DNA from: Limnomonas spitsbergensis
Lineage: Eukaryota; Chlorophyta; Chlorophyceae; Chlamydomonadales
Assembly (NCBI GenBank): GCA_037349105.1
Contig: JAYJMM010000028.1
Location: 2,108,001-2,172,000, forward strand
Direction: 5' to 3'
DNA length: 64,000 bases
Both the position numbers and the translations under genes were made by a program. Numbering within the stretch: the first letter of the stretch is position 1; every line of letters begins with the position of its first letter. Positions 61,413 to 64,000 of the stretch are shown here, one piece after another. The notes under the pieces are model-generated. The model saw only the letters and a program-made list of their open reading frames with translations. It was not told the DNA's origin and did not search any database.

Positions 61413-64000
61413 TTAAGTGGAAAGCCCTGGGGTGAAGTGAGTGGAAAGCCATGGGGTGAAGTGGAAAGCCCTGGGGTGAAGTGGAAAGCCATGAGGTGAA
61501 GTGGAAAGCCATGAGGTGAAGTGGAAAGCCCTGGGGTGAATTGGAAAGCCATGGGGTGAAGTGAACAGCCCTGGGTGAATGAAGTGGAAAGCCCTGGGGT
61601 GAAGTGGAAAGCCATGAGGTGAAGTGAAGGCCCTGGGGTGAAGTGGAAAGCCGTGAGGTGAAGCGGAAAGCCCTGGGTGAATGAAGTGGAAAGCCATGAG
61701 GTGAAGTTGAAAGCCCTGGGGTGAAGTGAGTGGAAAGCCATGGGGTGAAGTGGAAAGCCATGAGGTGAAGTGGAAAGCCATGGGGTGAAGTGGAAATCCA
61801 TGAGGTGAAGTGGAAAGCCCATGGGTGAAGTGGAAGGCCCTGGGGTGAAGTGGAAAGCCATGGGGTGAAGTGACAGGCCCTCGGTGAATGAAGTGGAAAG
61901 CCCTGGGGTGAAGTGGAAAGTCATGAGGTGAAGTGGAAAGCCCTGGGGTGAAGTGGAAAGCCATGGGGTGAAGTGAACAGCCCTGGGTGAATGAAGTGGA
62001 AAGCCCTGGGGTGAAGTGGAAAGCCGTGAGGTGAAGCGGAAAGCCCTGGGGTAAAGTGGAAAGCCATGATGTTAAGTGGAAAGTCCTGGGGTGAAGTGAG
62101 TGGAAAGCCATGGGGTGAAGTGGAAAGCCCATGGGTGAAGTGGAAAGCCATGAGGTGAAGTGGAAAGCCATGAGGTGAAGTGGAAAGCCCATGGGTGAAC
62201 TGGAAAGCCCTGGGGTGAAGTGAAAAGCCATGGGGTGAAGTGAACAGCCCTCGGTGAATGAAGTGGAAAGCCCTGGGGTGAAGTGGAAAGCCATGAGGTG
62301 AAGTGGAAAGCCCTGGGGTGAAGTGGAAAGCCATGGGGTGAATGAACAGCCCTGGGTGAATGATGTGGAAAACCCTGGGGTGAAGTGGAAAGCCGTGAGG
62401 GGAAGCGGAAAGCCCTGGGGTAAAGTAGAAAACCATGATGTTAAGTGGACAGCCCTGGGGTGAAGTGAGTGGAAAGCCATGGGGTGAAGTGGAAAGCCCT
62501 GGGGTGAAGTGGAAAGCCATGAGGTGAAGTGGAAAGCCATGAGGTGAAGTGGAAAGCCCTGGGGTGAAGTGGAAAGCCATGGGGTGAAGTGAACAGCCCT
62601 GGGTGAATGAAGTGGAAAGCCCTGGGGTGAAGTGGAAAGCCACGAGGTGAAGTGGAAAGCCCTGGGTGAATGAAGTGGAAAGCCATGAGGTGAAGTGGAT
62701 AGCCCTGGGGTGAAGTGAGTGGAAAGCCATGGGGTGAAGTGGAAAGCCATGAGGTGAAGTGGAAAGCCATGAGGTGAAGTGGAAATCCATGAGGTGAAGT
62801 GGAAAGCCCATGGGTGAAGTGGAAGGCCCTGGGGTGAAGTGGAAAGCCATGGGGTGAAGTGACAGGCCCTCGGTGAATGAAGTGGAAAGCCCTGGGGTGA
62901 AGTGGAAAGCCATGAGGTGAAGTGGAAAGCCCTGGGGTGAAGTGGAAAGCCATGGGGTGAAGTGAGTGGAAAGCCATGGGTGAATGAAGTGGAAAGCCCT
63001 GGGGTGAAGTGGAAAGCCATGAGGTGATGTGGAAAGCCCTGGGGTGAAGTGGAAAGCTGTGAGGTGAAGCGGAAAGCCCTGGGGTAAAGTGGAAAGCCAT
63101 GATGTTAAGTGGAAAGTCCTGGGGTGAAGTGAGTGGAAAGCCATGGGGTTAAGTGGAAAGCCCTGGGGTGAAGTGGAAAGCCATGAGGTGAAGTGGAAAG
63201 CCATGAGGTGAAGTGGAAAGCCCTGGGGTGAAGTGGAAAGCCATGGGGTGAAGTGAACAGCCCTGGGTGAATGAAGTGGAAAGCCCTGGGGTGAAGTGGA
63301 AAGCCATGAGGTGAAGTGGAAAGCCCTGGGGTGAAGTGGAAAGCCGTGAGGTGAAGCGGAAAGCCCTGGGTGAATGAAGTGGAAAGCCATGAGGTGAAGT
63401 GGAAAGCCCTGGGGTGAAGTGAGTGGAAAGCCATGGGGTGAAGTGGAAAGCCATGAGGTGAAGTGGAAAGCCATAAGGTGAAGTGGAAATCCATGAGGTG
63501 AAGTGGAAAGCCCATGGGTGAAGTGGAAGGCCCTGGGGTGAAGTGGAAAGCCATGGGGTGAAGTGACAGGCCCTCGGTGAATGAAGTGGAAAGCCCTGGG
63601 GTGAAGTGGAAAGCCATGAGGTGAAGTGGAAAGCCCTGGGGTGAAGTGGAAAGCCATGGGGTGAAGTGATCAGCCCTGGGTGAATGAAGTGGAAAGCCCT
63701 GGGGTGAAGTGGAAAGCCATGAGGTGAAGTGGAAAGCCCTGGGGTGAAGTGGAAAGCCGTGAGGTGAAGCGGAAAGCCCTGGGGTAAAGTGGAAAGCCAT
63801 GATGTTAAGTGGAAAGTCCTGGGGTGAAGTGAGTGGAAAGCCATGGGGTGAAGTGGAAAGCCCTGGGGTGAAGTGGAAAGCCATGAGGTGAAGTGGAAAG
63901 CCCATGGGTGAAATGGAAAGCCCTGGGGTGAAGTGAAAAGCCATGGGGTGAAGTGAACAGCTCTGGGTGAATGAAGTGGAAAGCCCTGGGGTGAAGTGGA
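61413..64000 (+). repeat. Higher-order unit U11, 3' end cut by window
   Basis: Spacings seen are 659, 369, 664, 700, then the window ends. Offset 9468 aligns it with U9 over its full visible length, including the 664 block, the extra ttaag word at 63149 and TGATCA at 63667. U10-U11 therefore repeats U8-U9 as a pair. Confidence 0.9.

Larger units (their letters stand above)
1..64000 (+). repeat. Hierarchical 20-bp satellite array, extends past both window edges
   Basis: Every part of the window resolves into 20-mers of the form agtggaaagccNNgNggtga. Main forms carry catgagg, ctggggt, catgggg or cccatggg in the second half; 23-mers (gggtgaatga end) and 24-mers (agtgagtgg start) punctuate them. 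All copies point the same way; I found no reverse-complement monomer and no unique insert. The + strand is about 70 to 75 percent purine with G far above C, and consensus monomers are 50 to 60 percent GC. Long-range order is strong: whole 3 to 9 kb blocks recur at near identity. The family is not one I recognise. Tandem satellites of this kind are typical of eukaryotic heterochromatin; the chromosome location here is inference. Confidence 0.97.

Noticed and set aside
1..64000. CRISPR array
   Set aside because: There are no unique spacers; the repeats abut each other and vary only by a few bases.
1..64000. G-quadruplex array from the GGGG runs
   Set aside because: The runs are about 20 bp apart, beyond the usual 1 to 7 base loops, and C-rich bases lie between them.
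1..64000. Telomeric or interstitial telomere repeat
   Set aside because: No TTAGGG or related hexamer is present.
1..64000. Mobile element insertions or target-site duplications
   Set aside because: No stretch departs from the monomer pattern, and block junctions all join satellite to satellite.

Overview
The whole 64,000-base window is one uninterrupted tandem satellite array. I see no gene, RNA gene, mobile element or unique sequence anywhere, and both window edges lie inside the array. The basic monomer is 20 bp, purine-rich on the + strand, with two dominant forms: agtggaaagccatgaggtga and agtggaaagccctggggtga. All copies run head to tail in one orientation. An array of this size and near-identity points to a large eukaryotic genome assembled with long reads, in heterochromatin, a centromere-flanking region or a subtelomere. 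I do not recognise the family and cannot name the species.

The array is nested. (1) 20-mers, plus 23- and 24-bp variants carrying an extra ATGA or AGTG. (2) Subunits of about 270 to 410 bp, here called alpha, beta and gamma. Most boundaries carry the word gatgttaag, which I located at 127 places. A boundary reading ttaagtggaaagccc opens an alpha-beta block (about 660 to 700 bp); ttaagtggaaagtcc opens a gamma block (about 349 to 390 bp). (3) Alpha-beta-gamma triplets of about 1.03 to 1.07 kb. (4) Higher-order units, each opening with the same 659 + 369 bp cassette and closing with a 349 bp gamma block.

Higher-order units and lengths: U0 1-5131 (cut by the window), U1 5132-8527 (3396), U2 8528-17098 (8571), U3 17099-22445 (5347), U4 22446-27179 (4734), U5 27180-34831 (7652), U6 34832-39850 (5019), U7 39851-45897 (6047), U8 45898-51944 (6047), U9 51945-55838 (3894), U10 55839-61412 (5574), U11 61413-64000 (cut). 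U7 and U8 are almost identical. U8-U9 are repeated as U10-U11 with one 473 bp loss. U0 repeats the 3' 5.1 kb of U2. Units U0-U4 end with spacings 700-390-349, while U5-U10 end with 803-350/370-349, so the window holds two domains.

The minus strand is open for very long stretches (up to 1726 codons). This follows from the monomer: 20 is not a multiple of 3 and the minus strand of the monomer has no stop word, so all three frames read the same 20-residue cycle. The + strand has TGA in every monomer and so is closed. I treat none of these open stretches as genes. The biological content is the record of unequal exchange and local homogenisation in a hierarchical satellite.
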